DNA of 64,000 nt from an uncultured Paracoccaceae bacterium (GTDB taxonomy: Bacteria > Pseudomonadota > Alphaproteobacteria > Rhodobacterales > Rhodobacteraceae): the NCBI GenBank assembly GCA_947501025.1, contig CANMUM010000007.1, positions 1 through 64,000 on the forward strand, in the 5' to 3' direction. The translations under genes were made by a program, and so were the position numbers. Positions 1 to 9,966 of the stretch are shown piece by piece. Within the stretch, counting starts at the first letter, position 1. The number at the start of each line of letters is the position of its first letter. The notes under the pieces are model-generated. The model was not told the origin of the DNA. It made no database searches and saw only the letters and a program-made list of their open reading frames with translations.

Positions 1-120
1 TAGTGTGAGGAAAATTCACACAATGCGTTTTTGCAAAACAGCGTGCAGAACTCTGCAAAACAGAAGGTCGCGCTACACTTTATACACAAAGGTTATATTT
101 AATTATATTGAATTAGAAAA

Positions 121-196
121 TGGTGCCCCCACACGGACTCGAACCGCGGACCTACTGATTACAAATCAGTTGCTCTACCAGCTGAGCTATAGGGGC
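121..196 (-). tRNA. tRNA-Thr (anticodon TGT)
   Basis: Read on the minus strand this is a complete cloverleaf of 76 nt. The 5' acceptor GCCCCTA pairs with TGGGGGC (one G-T wobble), the discriminator is A, and CCA is encoded in the DNA. The D arm carries AGCTCAGCTGGTAGAGC. The anticodon stem CTGAT/ATCAG encloses the loop TTGTAAT, giving anticodon TGT, which reads ACA threonine codons. The T arm contains GGTTCGAGTCC. No other tRNA is adjacent. Confidence 0.97.
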
Positions 197-739
197 ATTG
201 ACGTTTCTTTAGAAAAAAGGCAAATCCTTTGCAAGGGAAAAATTCACTTCTCATCATAAAAATGTGCTTTTTTTACAAATTTGTAAATGAGCCCACGATA
301 TTGATCATTTACAAACTGTTTTCTAAGTGATTCTCTAAAGTCCTTCATATGCTTTTTGATATATCAGTAAGTTTTTGAATTATGTTGTTTGACATTTCAA
401 TTTCAATTTTTCCGTTACGTTAAGTGAAATCTGATAAATATCCTGATTAATTTGCTTTTTTATTTTTAATGATTTTTTCGAATCGCAACAACTATTGGTC
501 AAGAGATATTTTTTTAAAAATGGCAAATAAAATACTTGCTCAAAAGAACATTTTACTTCAGTTTGTGCCCAAGCAAACGTTAAGCCACAACATATAGTGG
601 CATACTGAGCAGCATACTAATCATTCGCGCTTTTGCGTTTTTACTTGTTTCACATGGTGTTTGGCGCCGGAATTGAGGCTTATTTTGAATGCGCCCCGAG
701 TTTGGGGAGCAATATTTGTTAGGGACATAAGGAATCATT
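197..739. other. Intergenic region between tRNA-Thr and nrdJ
   Basis: This 543-bp stretch is strongly AT-rich in its first 340 bp and has no convincing ORF. It holds the likely tRNA promoter (read leftward) and the nrdJ control region (read rightward). Near nrdJ there is a symmetric NrdR-like box (585-600), a short hairpin (CCCC at 694-697 with GGGG at 704-707) in the presumed leader, and a ribosome binding site AAGGA a few bases before the nrdJ ATG. No B12-box was seen, so a cobalamin riboswitch is not supported. Confidence 0.6.
585..600. promoter_or_regulatory. NrdR-box-like palindrome upstream of nrdJ
   Basis: The 16-mer CCACAACATATAGTGG closely follows the published NrdR box (acaCwAtATaTwGtgt): CAC and GTG arms around a central ATATA core. 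It lies 139 bp before the nrdJ start. NrdR is the ATP/dATP-sensing zinc-finger repressor of ribonucleotide reductase genes, so the target fits. NrdR boxes usually come as pairs about three helical turns apart; I did not find a convincing partner 31 bp either side. TATAGT inside the box could be a -10 element. Confidence 0.6.
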
Positions 740-3700
740 ATGAAAATATCACGTCGTTTCACCACAGAAAAATCAGAGGCATATGGAAACATTGAGTTCC
801 GTACATTGCCATCAGAAATTCGCAATCCTGATGGCACAATCGTATTTTCGAATGCGAATGTGGAAGTGCCAAAAGCATGGTCACAAGTTGCTACCGATGT
901 GATTGCTCAAAAATATTTCCGCAAAGCTGGCATCGCCGCAAAAACAAAGCGTGTTAAAGAAAAAGGCGTCCCTGAATTTTTATGGCGCTCTGTTCCAGAT
1001 GAAGAAGCGCTTGCAAAGCTACCAGAAGATCAACGTTTGGTTGGCGAGACATCTTCAAAACAAGTCTTTGACCGCTTGGCTGGCGCTTGGACATATTGGG
1101 GCTGGAAAGGTGGATATTTCACAACTGAAACCGATGCAAAGTCGTATTATGACGAGATGCGCCATATGCTGGCTATGCAAATTTGTGCGCCAAATTCACC
1201 ACAATGGTTCAACACAGGTCTTCATTGGGCATATGGAATCGATGGCCCGGGCCAAGGTCACCATTATGTGGATTTTGAAACCGGTAAATTGACAAAATCG
1301 ACATCTGCATATGAGCACCCCCAACCTCACGCATGTTTCATTCAGTCTGTTGATGATGATCTTGTGGGCGATGGTGGCATTATGGATCTTTGGACGCGTG
1401 AAGCCCGCCTCTTCAAATATGGTTCGGGTACAGGTTCAAACTTTTCATCGCTTCGTGGTTCAGGTGAAAGCCTTTCGGGCGGCGGACGTTCATCAGGATT
1501 GATGAGCTTCCTCAAAATTGGTGACCGTGCAGCTGGCGCGATCAAATCGGGCGGCACAACACGTCGGGCAGCCAAAATGGTTATCATTGATACAGATCAC
1601 CCAGATATCGAAGAGTTCATCAACTGGAAAGTGATTGAAGAGCAAAAAGTTGCAGCACTTGTTGCGGGTTCAAAGCTCCATGAAAAAGAGCTGAACCTGA
1701 TCTTTGGTGCAATTCGCACATGGGATGGTGCTGAGTCAGATGCCTATGATCCAAAGATGAACCATGCTTTAAAAGCGGCGATCAAATCTGCAAAAAAATC
1801 AATGATCCCAGAGACATATGTGAAACGCGTATTGCAATATGCGGCACAAGGCTATGGTTCGATTGAGTTCCCAACCTATGATACGGACTGGGATTCCGAA
1901 GCTTACCTTTCTGTTTCGGGCCAAAACTCGAATAACTCCGTTCGTGTATCTGATCAATTCTTAGAAGCTGTCAAAAACGATGCAGACTGGGCGCTCATTC
2001 GCCGCACAGATGGCAAAACGCATAAAACCATCAAAGCGCGCGAGCTTTGGGAGCAAATCGCGCACGCCGCTTGGGCATGTGCGGATCCGGGAATCCAATT
2101 CCACGACACAATCAACGCGTGGCACACTTGCCCACAAGACGGCCCTATTCGCGGCTCGAACCCCTGCTCTGAATATATGTTCCTTGATGATACAGCCTGT
2201 AACTTGGCATCGATCAACTTGCTGCCACTTTACAAGGACAAAAAATTCGACATTGAGGCCTATGAGCACGCCTCACGTCTTTGGACTGTCACATTAGAAA
2301 TTTCCGTGCTGATGGCGCAGTTCCCTTCAAAAGAGATCGCGCAACGCTCATATGAATTCCGCACATTGGGTCTTGGCTATGCCAATATAGGTGGTCTTTT
2401 GATGAATATGGGTCACAGCTATGATTCTGCTGAAGGCCGCGCGATTTGTGGTGCTTTGACAGCCATCCTCACAGGTGTAGCTTATGCGACATCAGCTGAG
2501 ATGGCCAAAGAGCAAACGCCTTTCCCTGGATATGCCAAAAACGCAGACGACATGCTCCGCGTGATCCGCAATCACCGTCGTGCAGCTTATGGCCAGATAA
2601 AGGGTTATGAAGGCTTGGCTGTTGTACCTGTTGCGCTTGATCATGATAGCTGCCCTGATGGTCGCATGATTAATGCAGCTCATAAAGCTTGGGACAGTGC
2701 GCTTGAGCTTGGTGAAAAGCACGGCTACCGCAATGCGCAAGTATCCGTTATCGCGCCGACTGGCACAATCGGTCTTGTGATGGATTGTGACACAACGGGC
2801 ATTGAGCCAGATTTCGCGCTTGTTAAATTTAAAAAACTTGCAGGTGGTGGTTATTTCAAAATTATCAACCGCTCTGTTCCTGAGGCTCTTTCAAATCTGG
2901 GTTATTCGGACAATGAAATTGACGCGATCATCAAATATGCGGTTGGTCATGGCACGATGGCAACATCACCGTTCATCAACCACACATCATTGATCGGCCA
3001 TGGTTTCTCGCAAAAAGAGATCGAAAAGATTGAAGAAGCACTGCCAACAGCCTTTGACATCAAATTCGTATTCAACCAGTGGACATTGGGCGAAGAGTTC
3101 TGCACGAACACACTTGGCATCCCTGCTGAAAAACTCAATGATCCAAGCTTCGATCTTCTGCGCCATTTGGGCTACTCACGTGCTCAAATCCTTGATGCCA
3201 ACAACTATGTTTGCGGCACAATGACAGTTGAAGGTGCCCCCAAAATCAAAGACGAGCATTTGAGCGTATTTGATTGTGCGAATGCTTGCGGCAAAACGGG
3301 TAAGCGTTTCTTGTCCGTTGAAAGCCATATCCACATGATGGGCGCAGCTCAGAGCTTCATCTCTGGTGCGATCTCAAAAACAGTGAATATGCCCAACAAT
3401 GCCACAATCGAAGATTGTAAAGCTGCATATGATCTGTCTTGGTCACTGGGAATCAAAGCCAACGCGCTTTATCGTGACGGATCGAAACTATCTCAGCCAC
3501 TTTCTTCGGCACTTATTGAAGATGATGATGAGGATATCGAAGAAACACTCATTAACGCACCACAAGGCGAACGCGCTCAAGTGCTTGCTGAGAAAATCAT
3601 CGAGAAAATCGTGGTCAAAGAAGTGTCACGCGCTCGTGAAAAGCTTTCCGATCGCCGCCGTGGTTATACACAAAAAGCGGTTGTGGGTGGACATAAGGTT

Positions 3701-4384
3701 TACTTGCGCACGGGCGAATATGAAGATGGCAAGCTCGGTGAGATTTTCATCGATATGCATAAAGAAGGCGCTGCCTTCCGCGCGATGATGAACAATTTTG
3801 CGATTGCTGTATCTGTCGGCCTTCAATATGGCGTGCCGCTTGATGAGTTTGTTGAGGCGTTTACATTCACACGTTTCGAGCCTGCGGGTCTTGTGCAAGG
3901 CAATGACAGCATCAAAAATGCGACATCGATCTTGGATTATATTTTCCGTGAACTTGCCGTCAGTTATCTTGATCGTGATGATTTGGCTCATGTCAAACCA
4001 CAAGGTCAAACACTTGGCGAAATGGGACGCGGCATCGAAGAAGGCAATTCAAATATTGCGCCAATCAATGATGAAAATAAATCAATTCAGGTACTTCGCC
4101 AAATTTCTTCTACTGGATATCTTCGCAACCGCATGCCAGATGGTTTTAATGATGCAACCGCTTCGGGCGTATCACCGGCGACAATCTCAGCAGCAGCGCC
4201 ATCAGAGCCCATCGCTGTGAAAGAGCCAAAGGCATCCACATCTGCGCAGATGGATGATCGCACAAAAGCAAAAATGCAGGGCTATGAGGGCGACCCATGC
4301 GGCGAGTGTCAAAACTTCACATTGGTGCGCAACGGCACTTGTATGAAATGTAATACTTGTGGCTCGACAACAGGTTGCTCGTAA
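740..4384 (+). CDS. nrdJ: Adenosylcobalamin-dependent (class II) ribonucleotide reductase
   Basis: This enzyme reduces ribonucleotides to deoxyribonucleotides in the cytoplasm using adenosylcobalamin as radical source. At 1214 residues it has the usual length of the long alphaproteobacterial Nrd[10 protein letters not shown] lies near residue 155, a substrate-channel cysteine in ACFIQSV is near residue 199, and the radical-site motif NPCSE is near residue 475 followed by [15 protein letters not shown] domain spans roughly residues 980-1085. The C-terminal tail has CGEC, CMKC, CNTC-like and final Cys residues (about 1187-1213), the reductant-exchange segment. AAGGA precedes the ATG. A rho-independent terminator follows, so it is probably monocistronic. 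The upstream NrdR-like box suggests repression when dNTPs are plentiful. Confidence 0.97.
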   Translation: MKISRRFTTEKSEAYGNIEFRTLPSEIRNPDGTIVFSNANVEVPKAWSQVATDVIAQKYFRKAGIAAKTKRVKEKGVPEFLWRSVPDEEALAKLPEDQRLVGETSSKQVFDRLAGAWTYWGWKGGYFTTETDAKSYYDEMRHMLAMQICAPNSPQWFNTGLHWAYGIDGPGQGHHYVDFETGKLTKSTSAYEHPQPHACFIQSVDDDLVGDGGIMDLWTREARLFKYGSGTGSNFSSLRGSGESLSGGGRSSGLMSFLKIGDRAAGAIKSGGTTRRAAKMVIIDTDHPDIEEFINWKVIEEQKVAALVAGSKLHEKELNLIFGAIRTWDGAESDAYDPKMNHALKAAIKSAKKSMIPETYVKRVLQYAAQGYGSIEFPTYDTDWDSEAYLSVSGQNSNNSVRVSDQFLEAVKNDADWALIRRTDGKTHKTIKARELWEQIAHAAWACADPGIQFHDTINAWHTCPQDGPIRGSNPCSEYMFLDDTACNLASINLLPLYKDKKFDIEAYEHASRLWTVTLEISVLMAQFPSKEIAQRSYEFRTLGLGYANIGGLLMNMGHSYDSAEGRAICGALTAILTGVAYATSAEMAKEQTPFPGYAKNADDMLRVIRNHRRAAYGQIKGYEGLAVVPVALDHDSCPDGRMINAAHKAWDSALELGEKHGYRNAQVSVIAPTGTIGLVMDCDTTGIEPDFALVKFKKLAGGGYFKIINRSVPEALSNLGYSDNEIDAIIKYAVGHGTMATSPFINHTSLIGHGFSQKEIEKIEEALPTAFDIKFVFNQWTLGEEFCTNTLGIPAEKLNDPSFDLLRHLGYSRAQILDANNYVCGTMTVEGAPKIKDEHLSVFDCANACGKTGKRFLSVESHIHMMGAAQSFISGAISKTVNMPNNATIEDCKAAYDLSWSLGIKANALYRDGSKLSQPLSSALIEDDDEDIEETLINAPQGERAQVLAEKIIEKIVVKEVSRAREKLSDRRRGYTQKAVVGGHKVYLRTGEYEDGKLGEIFIDMHKEGAAFRAMMNNFAIAVSVGLQYGVPLDEFVEAFTFTRFEPAGLVQGNDSIKNATSILDYIFRELAVSYLDRDDLAHVKPQGQTLGEMGRGIEEGNSNIAPINDENKSIQVLRQISSTGYLRNRMPDGFNDATASGVSPATISAAAPSEPIAVKEPKASTSAQMDDRTKAKMQGYEGDPCGECQNFTLVRNGTCMKCNTCGSTTGCS

Positions 4385-4410
4385 GAGTTAGAAACTTCTA
4401 AAAGTAATTG

Positions 4411-4442
4411 CGCCCCATGAGAAATCAATGGGGCGTTTTTTA
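4411..4442 (+). terminator. Rho-independent terminator of nrdJ
   Basis: An 8-bp perfect stem CGCCCCAT (4411-4418) / ATGGGGCG (4428-4435) with a 9-nt loop is followed directly by six T residues. It lies 26 bp after the nrdJ stop codon and separates nrdJ from the next gene. Confidence 0.9.
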
Positions 4443-4459
4443 ATAAATTGGGACAAAGA

Positions 4460-5371
4460 ATGAAAAATTCCAAAAATGACCTAATTCAAGCCTTAAAAGA
4501 TAATTGGCTGATCTTAGTTGGAATCATTATCGTAATGGTTTTAGCAAGCTTTATAGCCTTAGTTAGTGAAAATTCGAATACATTTGGAGATAGTTTTGGC
4601 TGGGTCAACGCTCTCTTTTCAGGTCTCGCCTTCTTTGGGTTGATCGTGACCTTGCAAATGCAACGGGAAGAACTCAAACAAAACACAGAAGCTCTTGACC
4701 TTCAAGCAAAAGAACTCGAAGCCACACGTGGAGAAATTGAGAAGCAATCCGATGAATTTAAAACGCAAAGCCTACTGATTGAACAACAAGGTCAATTACT
4801 TGATAAACAAATCCGAATCGAACAAAAACGTGACGCAGAAAATCTAATTTTTAGAACTCTTGAAATGTTTCAAAAAGCTAGAGAAGAGGTGAAATATAAC
4901 ATTCTTTCGAGTACACCTATAACTGGGGCTCGTGCATTCGAGTATCACCGTTTTTTACCTACTTATTTGGAAGAGACTGGACGTGATGATTTTGGCGGAT
5001 CGATAAATGCGCCAGTAGATACCAATTCAGATAGTACATTTGAACAATATATAAACGAAGAAGCACATAGATTTAGAGCAGATGCAAAGCCTTATTTCAA
5101 CCAACTAAGAAATCTTTACAAAACACTTGATCAAAAAAGTGAGCTTAGCCTAGAGTATAAGCTACAGCTATCAAACATCATCAGAGATAGTTTTACTCAG
5201 CATGAAATAGCCGCAAATTTACTTAATGCTATATCTCATGATGGACGTGGAATGCGCCGGTATTTTGCATATTATGATCTTGGGTTTTATTTATCTGGAA
5301 GCGTAAAAAATGATCATTACAGAGCGGTAGAATATTATAACGCCCATAAGGAAGAATGGCTAAACTCTTAA
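4460..5371 (+). CDS. putAbiC-like membrane protein (putative phage abortive infection)
   Basis: A protein of 303 residues with the layout of the putative phage abortive infection family (putAbiC, Pfam PF16872). It has two N-terminal membrane helices (about residues 15-35 and 48-68), then a long charged coiled coil rich in Glu, Gln and Lys (about 70-125), then a soluble C-terminal domain of about 170 residues that begins ENLIFRTLEMFQKAREEV. I chose the ATG at 4460; a TTG four codons upstream is possible. The gene lies alone between the nrdJ terminator and prfC and is visibly more AT-rich than both, which fits acquisition by transfer. No toxin-antitoxin partner or other defence gene adjoins it. 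Family assignment rests on architecture; function is inferred. Confidence 0.55.
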   Translation: MKNSKNDLIQALKDNWLILVGIIIVMVLASFIALVSENSNTFGDSFGWVNALFSGLAFFGLIVTLQMQREELKQNTEALDLQAKELEATRGEIEKQSDEFKTQSLLIEQQGQLLDKQIRIEQKRDAENLIFRTLEMFQKAREEVKYNILSSTPITGARAFEYHRFLPTYLEETGRDDFGGSINAPVDTNSDSTFEQYINEEAHRFRADAKPYFNQLRNLYKTLDQKSELSLEYKLQLSNIIRDSFTQHEIAANLLNAISHDGRGMRRYFAYYDLGFYLSGSVKNDHYRAVEYYNAHKEEWLNS

Positions 5372-5418
5372 CAGCAACCCCTCTTCCCAATCCCTCAAAT
5401 CCGCGCTATATCGCGCCT

Positions 5419-7005
5419 ATGACCGATATAGCATTAGAAATCTCCAGACGCCGTACATTTGCGATCATCTCGCATCCCGATGCCGGCAAGACAACTTTGA
5501 CCGAAAAATTCCTCCTTTTTGGCGGCGCCATTCAAATGGCTGGTCAAGTACGCGCCAAGGGTGAAGCGCGCCGCACACGTTCCGATTTTATGCAAATGGA
5601 AAAAGACCGCGGAATTTCGGTTTCGGCGTCGGCTATGAGCTTTCAGTTCGATAAATACTGGTTCAATCTCGTTGACACGCCCGGTCACAGCGACTTTTCC
5701 GAGGATACATACCGCACATTGACGGCCGTTGACGCTGCCATCATGGTGATTGACGGCGCAAAAGGTGTCGAAAGCCAGACCCGCAAGCTCTTTGAGGTCT
5801 GCCGTATGCGCGATATGCCCATCGTGACCTTTTGTAACAAAATGGACCGCGAGAGCCGTGATCCATTTGATATTATTGATGAAATCCAAGAAAATCTTGC
5901 GATTGATGTAAGCCCCGCGAGCTGGCCGATTGGTGTTGGCCGCGACTTTCTTGGCTCATATGATCTGATCAATGATCGCCTTGATCTTATGGATCGTTCT
6001 GAACGCAATGTGGTTGGTGAATCCATCGAAATCAACGGCATAAATGATCCAAAACTCGAAGACCATCTGCCGCCCGCAGCGCTCACAAAGCTCCGCGAAG
6101 AAATTGAAATGGCACGTGAATTGATGCCTCAATTTGATCAAGAGGCTTTTCTTGAGGGCACGCTCAGCCCCATTTGGTTTGGTTCGGCCATCAACTCATT
6201 TGGCGTCAAGGAATTGATGAGCGGGATTGGTGCATATGTCCCTGCTCCGCTTGATCGTGAAGCCAAAGAACGCCTTGTCAAAGCCGAAGAGAAAAAAGTC
6301 ACGGGGTTTGTTTTTAAAGTTCAGGCCAATATGGATGCCAAACATCGTGACCGCGTGGCTTTTGTTCGCCTTGTTTCAGGGCATTTCAAACGCGGTGCGA
6401 AAATGAACCATGTGCGCTCAGGCAAGCCCATGGCGATTTCAAATCCCGTCATGTTCTTGGCTTCTGATCGAGAGATCACAGAGGAAGCATTTGCAGGCGA
6501 TATTATCGGCATTCCAAATCACGGTCAGCTCCGCATTGGCGATGCATTGACCGAAGGCGAGAAGTTGCATTTTACAGGCATTCCTGCTTTTGCGCCTGAG
6601 CTTTTAAATACAGTGCGCGTGCTTGACCCTATGAAAGCCAAGCATCTGGATAAGGCGCTTTTGCAATTTGCGGAAGAAGGCGCGGCCAAATTGTTCAAAC
6701 CAATGATCGGCTCAGGTTGGATTGTTGGAGTGGTTGGTGCGCTTCAGTTCGAGGTTTTGGCTTCGCGCATTGAGCTTGAATATGGCCTTCCTGTACGGTT
6801 TGAGCCGTCACAATTCACATCGGCACGCTGGGTTTCAGGTGATGCGAGCAAGGTCGATGCCTTTATCGATGTCAACAAGGGGCATATGTCGCATGATCAT
6901 GATGGTGACCCAGTTTACCTCACGCGATTGCAATGGGATATTGATCGCGTTGAGCGCGATTACCCAGATATCAAGCTCGGTGCGACCAAGGCAATTATGG
7001 TGTAA
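5419..7005 (+). CDS. prfC: Peptide chain release factor 3 (RF3)
   Basis: RF3 is the GTPase that recycles RF1/RF2 from the ribosome after translation termination. From the ATG at 5419 it has 528 residues, close to the E. coli length. Motifs: P-loop HPDAGKT (about 19-25), DTPGH (G3, near 86), NKMD (G4, near 140), then EF-Tu-like domain 2 with KVQANMDAKHRDR and the RF3 C-terminal domain. An in-frame ATG at 5356 would add 21 residues; it has AAGGA close upstream but overlaps the end of the preceding gene, and the extension is unlike the family. The 5419 start begins exactly where RF3 homology begins, though it has no clear Shine-Dalgarno. Confidence 0.95.
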   Translation: MTDIALEISRRRTFAIISHPDAGKTTLTEKFLLFGGAIQMAGQVRAKGEARRTRSDFMQMEKDRGISVSASAMSFQFDKYWFNLVDTPGHSDFSEDTYRTLTAVDAAIMVIDGAKGVESQTRKLFEVCRMRDMPIVTFCNKMDRESRDPFDIIDEIQENLAIDVSPASWPIGVGRDFLGSYDLINDRLDLMDRSERNVVGESIEINGINDPKLEDHLPPAALTKLREEIEMARELMPQFDQEAFLEGTLSPIWFGSAINSFGVKELMSGIGAYVPAPLDREAKERLVKAEEKKVTGFVFKVQANMDAKHRDRVAFVRLVSGHFKRGAKMNHVRSGKPMAISNPVMFLASDREITEEAFAGDIIGIPNHGQLRIGDALTEGEKLHFTGIPAFAPELLNTVRVLDPMKAKHLDKALLQFAEEGAAKLFKPMIGSGWIVGVVGALQFEVLASRIELEYGLPVRFEPSQFTSARWVSGDASKVDAFIDVNKGHMSHDHDGDPVYLTRLQWDIDRVERDYPDIKLGATKAIMV

Positions 7006-7052
7006 ACTCATATAAGAGTTGACGCGATTAGAGTGATTTCATAGAGTAAGGC

Positions 7053-7700
7053 ATGGGTATATTGGGTGATAAAAAACAACTTCACAAACAGGCTTTGCTG
7101 TCTTGCCTTGCATTATATTTAGCCATATCTGCGCTCCCTTTAAGCGCTCAAGAAAACGGTGAAGATTTCGGAAAAATGCTCTCAGATGCGGGCATTGAGC
7201 GCACATTTGATGACGTCGTCTATAACCCAAATTATTACGCGATCCCCTATCCGAATGGCGATGTGCCTGCGAATATTGGCGTGTGCACCGATGTTGTGAT
7301 CCGCGCCTATCGAGCGCTTGGTATTGATCTGCAAAAAGATGTTCATGAAGATATGCAAGCCAATTTCTTGCAATACCCAAAAAACTGGGGGCTAACGCGG
7401 ACAGATACCAATATCGACCATAGACGCGTTCCAAATCTTCAAAAATTCTTCACACGCCATGGACAGTCCTTAGAGATCACGCAAGACAATGCGGACTATT
7501 TGCCAGGCGATCTCGTGACATGGAACTTAAATCCAAATGGTCGCCTAGATCACATCGGGATTGTGACGGATCGATTGAGTCCAGAGGGTACGCCACTCAT
7601 TTCGCATAATATTGGATCAGGGCCAGAGCTGTCAGATATTTTATTTCGATTTGAAATCACGGGCCATTATCGCTATTCTGGCTCCAACCCAACTCAATAA
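7053..7700 (+). CDS. DUF1287 family exported protein
   Basis: A 215-residue protein with an N-terminal signal peptide (hydrophobic stretch about 15-31, probable cleavage near LSA-Q). The remainder matches the DUF1287 family (E. coli YijF type), which resembles NlpC/P60-like Cys-His hydrolases: NIGVCTDVVIRAYRALG holds the candidate catalytic Cys, and GDLVTWNL followed by LDHIGIVTD holds the candidate His. It is probably periplasmic. The substrate is unknown; a peptidoglycan peptide or amide is an inference from the fold. It is followed 15 bp later by arsC on the same strand. Confidence 0.75.
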   Translation: MGILGDKKQLHKQALLSCLALYLAISALPLSAQENGEDFGKMLSDAGIERTFDDVVYNPNYYAIPYPNGDVPANIGVCTDVVIRAYRALGIDLQKDVHEDMQANFLQYPKNWGLTRTDTNIDHRRVPNLQKFFTRHGQSLEITQDNADYLPGDLVTWNLNPNGRLDHIGIVTDRLSPEGTPLISHNIGSGPELSDILFRFEITGHYRYSGSNPTQ

Positions 7701-7715
7701 GTCCGTATATTCAAA

Positions 7716-8054
7716 ATGATCACCATTTATCACAACACAAAATGTTCAACATCACGTTATGTGCTTGAGGCCATCAAGGCTGCTGGGCATGAGCCAGTTA
7801 TCATCGAATATCTCAAAAATCCATTATCGGTTGAAGACCTCAGAACTCTTGCTGCCGATATCGGTTGTGCGCCATCCCAATTATTGCGCAAAAAAGATCC
7901 GCTTTATAAGGAACTTGGGCTTATCAACAAAAGCGATGGAGATATTATTGAGACAATTGCACAAAACCCCAAACTGCTAGAGCGCCCCATCGTTAAGACA
8001 GCTTCAAAAACGATCATTGCGCGCCCCAAAGAGCAAATTCACGATTTGATCTAG
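7716..8054 (+). CDS. arsC: ArsC-family arsenate reductase (glutaredoxin type)
   Basis: A small thioredoxin-fold protein of 112 residues. The nucleophile Cys10 is in HNTKCSTSR, followed by the family pattern LVxxLxxNP-like EYLKNPLSVEDL, an LLRKKD segment and ERPIVKTASKTIIARP near the end. Arg residues in the C-terminal third match those that hold arsenate. The family also includes Spx/YffB-like members, so arsenate as the real substrate is likely but unproven. No ars operon genes are adjacent. Its stop codon overlaps by 4 bp the end of the convergent ABC-F gene. Confidence 0.8.
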   Translation: MITIYHNTKCSTSRYVLEAIKAAGHEPVIIEYLKNPLSVEDLRTLAADIGCAPSQLLRKKDPLYKELGLINKSDGDIIETIAQNPKLLERPIVKTASKTIIARPKEQIHDLI

Positions 8055-9868
8055 CCTTCGATTTGAGCTTTCTTTTCCTCAAGAGAAAGCCATTCTTCTT
8101 CACATTCCAAAAGCTGCGTTTGACGTTCATCGAGCATGCCCGTCGCCTTTTGAAATTTCACAGGATTATCTGAATAGAGCGCAGGATCGGCCAGTAACTC
8201 TTCGAGCTTCGCAATCTCTGCTTCAATTTTCTCAATCAAGCCAGGCAGTTCATCCAATCGATGCTGATCAATAAAGGTCAAGCGCGTTGGTTCACCTTGA
8301 TAAACTTCGGGAGCTGGCTTTTTCTTTACCTTTTTGACTTCGCGCGTGAGCGTTTCAAATCCGCCCCCCTGATCCACAAGATCAGACCAGCCGCCCGCAT
8401 AAATCTGAGCATTGCCGCGGCCATCCATGAATATCGTGCGCTCAGCAATACGGTCAACAAAATCGCGGTCGTGGCTGACCAAAATCACCGTGCCCGAATA
8501 ATCGTCGATCACCTCTTGAAGCAAATCAAGCGTTTCGACATCCAGATCATTGGTCGGCTCATCGAGCACAAGAACATTGCTTTCCTCCGCCATAATCTTG
8601 GCCAAAATCAAACGGGCGCGCTCACCACCAGAAAGCGTTGAGACGGGCGATTTCACTTGCGAAGTCTTGAATAAAAACGCCTTGAGATATGCGTAAATAT
8701 GGCGCGCTTCGCCACGAACCATCACCTGATCATCGCGCCCTTGTACCGAAATTTTCTCGTGATCCGTCAAAGCACTTGCAAGCGTCGCATCAAGCGGGAA
8801 CTTTTCACGGGCTTGATCAAAATAAGCAACATTTTGGTTTTGACCTTGGCGAAAACGGCCCTCATCAATCTCTTCTTGTCCAAGAAGAACGCGGATAAGC
8901 GTAGACTTACCTGCCCCATTCGGGCCTACAATTGCGATGCGCTGCCCGCGGGTGATTTTTAACGTCAAATCTCGAAAGATTGGTTTTTCATATGATTTTG
9001 AGGCATTTTTCAAATCAACAATCAACTTACCCGAAATCTCAGAATCCGCCAAAACAAGCTCGGCTTTACGCTCCTGCTTGATGCGCGCGCTGGCCTCTTC
9101 TTTGAGACCACCAAGGCGGCGTAGCCTGCCTTGATTGCGCTTGCGCCTCGCGGAAATGCCCTCCACAGCCCAATGGCTTTCATTCTCAATCAGCTTATCT
9201 TCTTTATGCCAGCGCAGTTTTTCTTCGGCATAAACTTGGTCGCGCCATTCTTCAAGGGCAGAATAGCCCTGATTTTTTCGGCGCAACTTAGTGCGATCCA
9301 GCCATAAAATCCCTTGCGAGAGTTTCGCCAAAAAACGGCGATCATGTGAGATCAAAATAAACGCGCCAACACGCCGTGAATTGAGGGTATTTTCGAGCCA
9401 TTCAATCGATGCAATATCGAGATGGTTTGTCGGCTCATCCAGAAGCCATAAATCCGCCTCTTTGGAAATCAACCGCGCGAGCGCTGCCTTGCGCCGCTCG
9501 CCGCCAGATGCATTTTTAACGCTCAGACTTTTGGCAATACCAAGGCCTTCAAAAGCCGCCTCCACCGAAAACACTTCGTTTTCATTCAAACCTTCACAAG
9601 CAAAATCATAAAGCAATTCATATCCCGAAAGATCAGGGTTTTGCTCAAGCATAGAGACTTCAAGCCCCGAACGCGGCACAATTTCTCCATCATCAGGCTC
9701 CAATATGCCTGCGATGAGCTTTAAAAACGTCGATTTGCCCGCGCCATTGCGCCCCACAAGACATAGACGGTCGCCATCATTAATCGACATGCTGACATCA
9801 TCGAAAAGAGGTTCATTTCCCAATCCGAACGAAATATTTTGCAGAGAAAGCAGTGGTGCATTTGACAT
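8051..9868 (-). CDS. uup: ABC-F family ATPase, Uup-like
   Basis: A soluble tandem ABC ATPase of 605 residues without membrane segments. First cassette: Walker A GRNGAGKST (about 39-47), signature ASGGERRKAALA, Walker B LWLLDEPTNHLD. Second cassette: GPNGAGKST, LSGGERARLILA, VLVLDEPTNDLD. The Lys/Arg-rich linker between cassettes and a C-terminal coiled coil with EELLADPALYSDNP are typical of Uup. ABC-F proteins act on stalled ribosomes or in DNA-related processes; Uup has been linked to transposon precise excision and ribosome assembly. It is transcribed divergently from the ppiD-like gene across a repeat-rich 98-bp spacer. Confidence 0.9.
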   Translation of the reverse strand: MSNAPLLSLQNISFGLGNEPLFDDVSMSINDGDRLCLVGRNGAGKSTFLKLIAGILEPDDGEIVPRSGLEVSMLEQNPDLSGYELLYDFACEGLNENEVFSVEAAFEGLGIAKSLSVKNASGGERRKAALARLISKEADLWLLDEPTNHLDIASIEWLENTLNSRRVGAFILISHDRRFLAKLSQGILWLDRTKLRRKNQGYSALEEWRDQVYAEEKLRWHKEDKLIENESHWAVEGISARRKRNQGRLRRLGGLKEEASARIKQERKAELVLADSEISGKLIVDLKNASKSYEKPIFRDLTLKITRGQRIAIVGPNGAGKSTLIRVLLGQEEIDEGRFRQGQNQNVAYFDQAREKFPLDATLASALTDHEKISVQGRDDQVMVRGEARHIYAYLKAFLFKTSQVKSPVSTLSGGERARLILAKIMAEESNVLVLDEPTNDLDVETLDLLQEVIDDYSGTVILVSHDRDFVDRIAERTIFMDGRGNAQIYAGGWSDLVDQGGGFETLTREVKKVKKKPAPEVYQGEPTRLTFIDQHRLDELPGLIEKIEAEIAKLEELLADPALYSDNPVKFQKATGMLDERQTQLLECEEEWLSLEEKKAQIEG

Positions 9869-9889
9869 GGGCTTGATCTATTGTTTTTT

Positions 9890-9948
9890 TTGCATTGATG
9901 CAATGGCAACTCTTGCATCAAAGGCGTGCAAACCCTAAAAGAATGCAA
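9890..9948. promoter_or_regulatory. Cluster of TTGCAT/ATGCAA repeats in the uup-ppiD divergent spacer
   Basis: A perfect palindrome TTGCATTGATGCAA (9890-9903) is followed by TTGCAT (9913-9918), GTGCAA near 9926-9931, and ATGCAA (9943-9948). Some copies could double as -35 elements: TTGCAT at 9913 has TAAAAG 17 bp further on towards the ppiD-like gene, and the mirrored copy faces uup. I see repeated symmetric half-sites; the binding protein is unknown. Confidence 0.35.
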
Positions 9949-9966
9949 GTTTAAAGGATATTCTTA

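Noticed and set aside
1-21. GTGTGA-N7-TCACAC repeat at the left edge as an operator
   Set aside because: At the window edge with no gene context visible.
554-631. Second NrdR box 31 bp from the first
   Set aside because: Positions 554-569 and 616-631 share too little with the consensus.
261-739. Cobalamin riboswitch before the B12-dependent nrdJ
   Set aside because: No B12-box (GCCACTG-like) or multi-stem pattern could be found; only an NrdR-like palindrome and a short hairpin.
5356-5418. N-terminal extension of RF3 from the ATG at 5356
   Set aside because: The 21 extra residues are Pro-rich and unlike RF3, and the frame overlaps the upstream gene; although AAGGA is close, the 5419 start fits the family.
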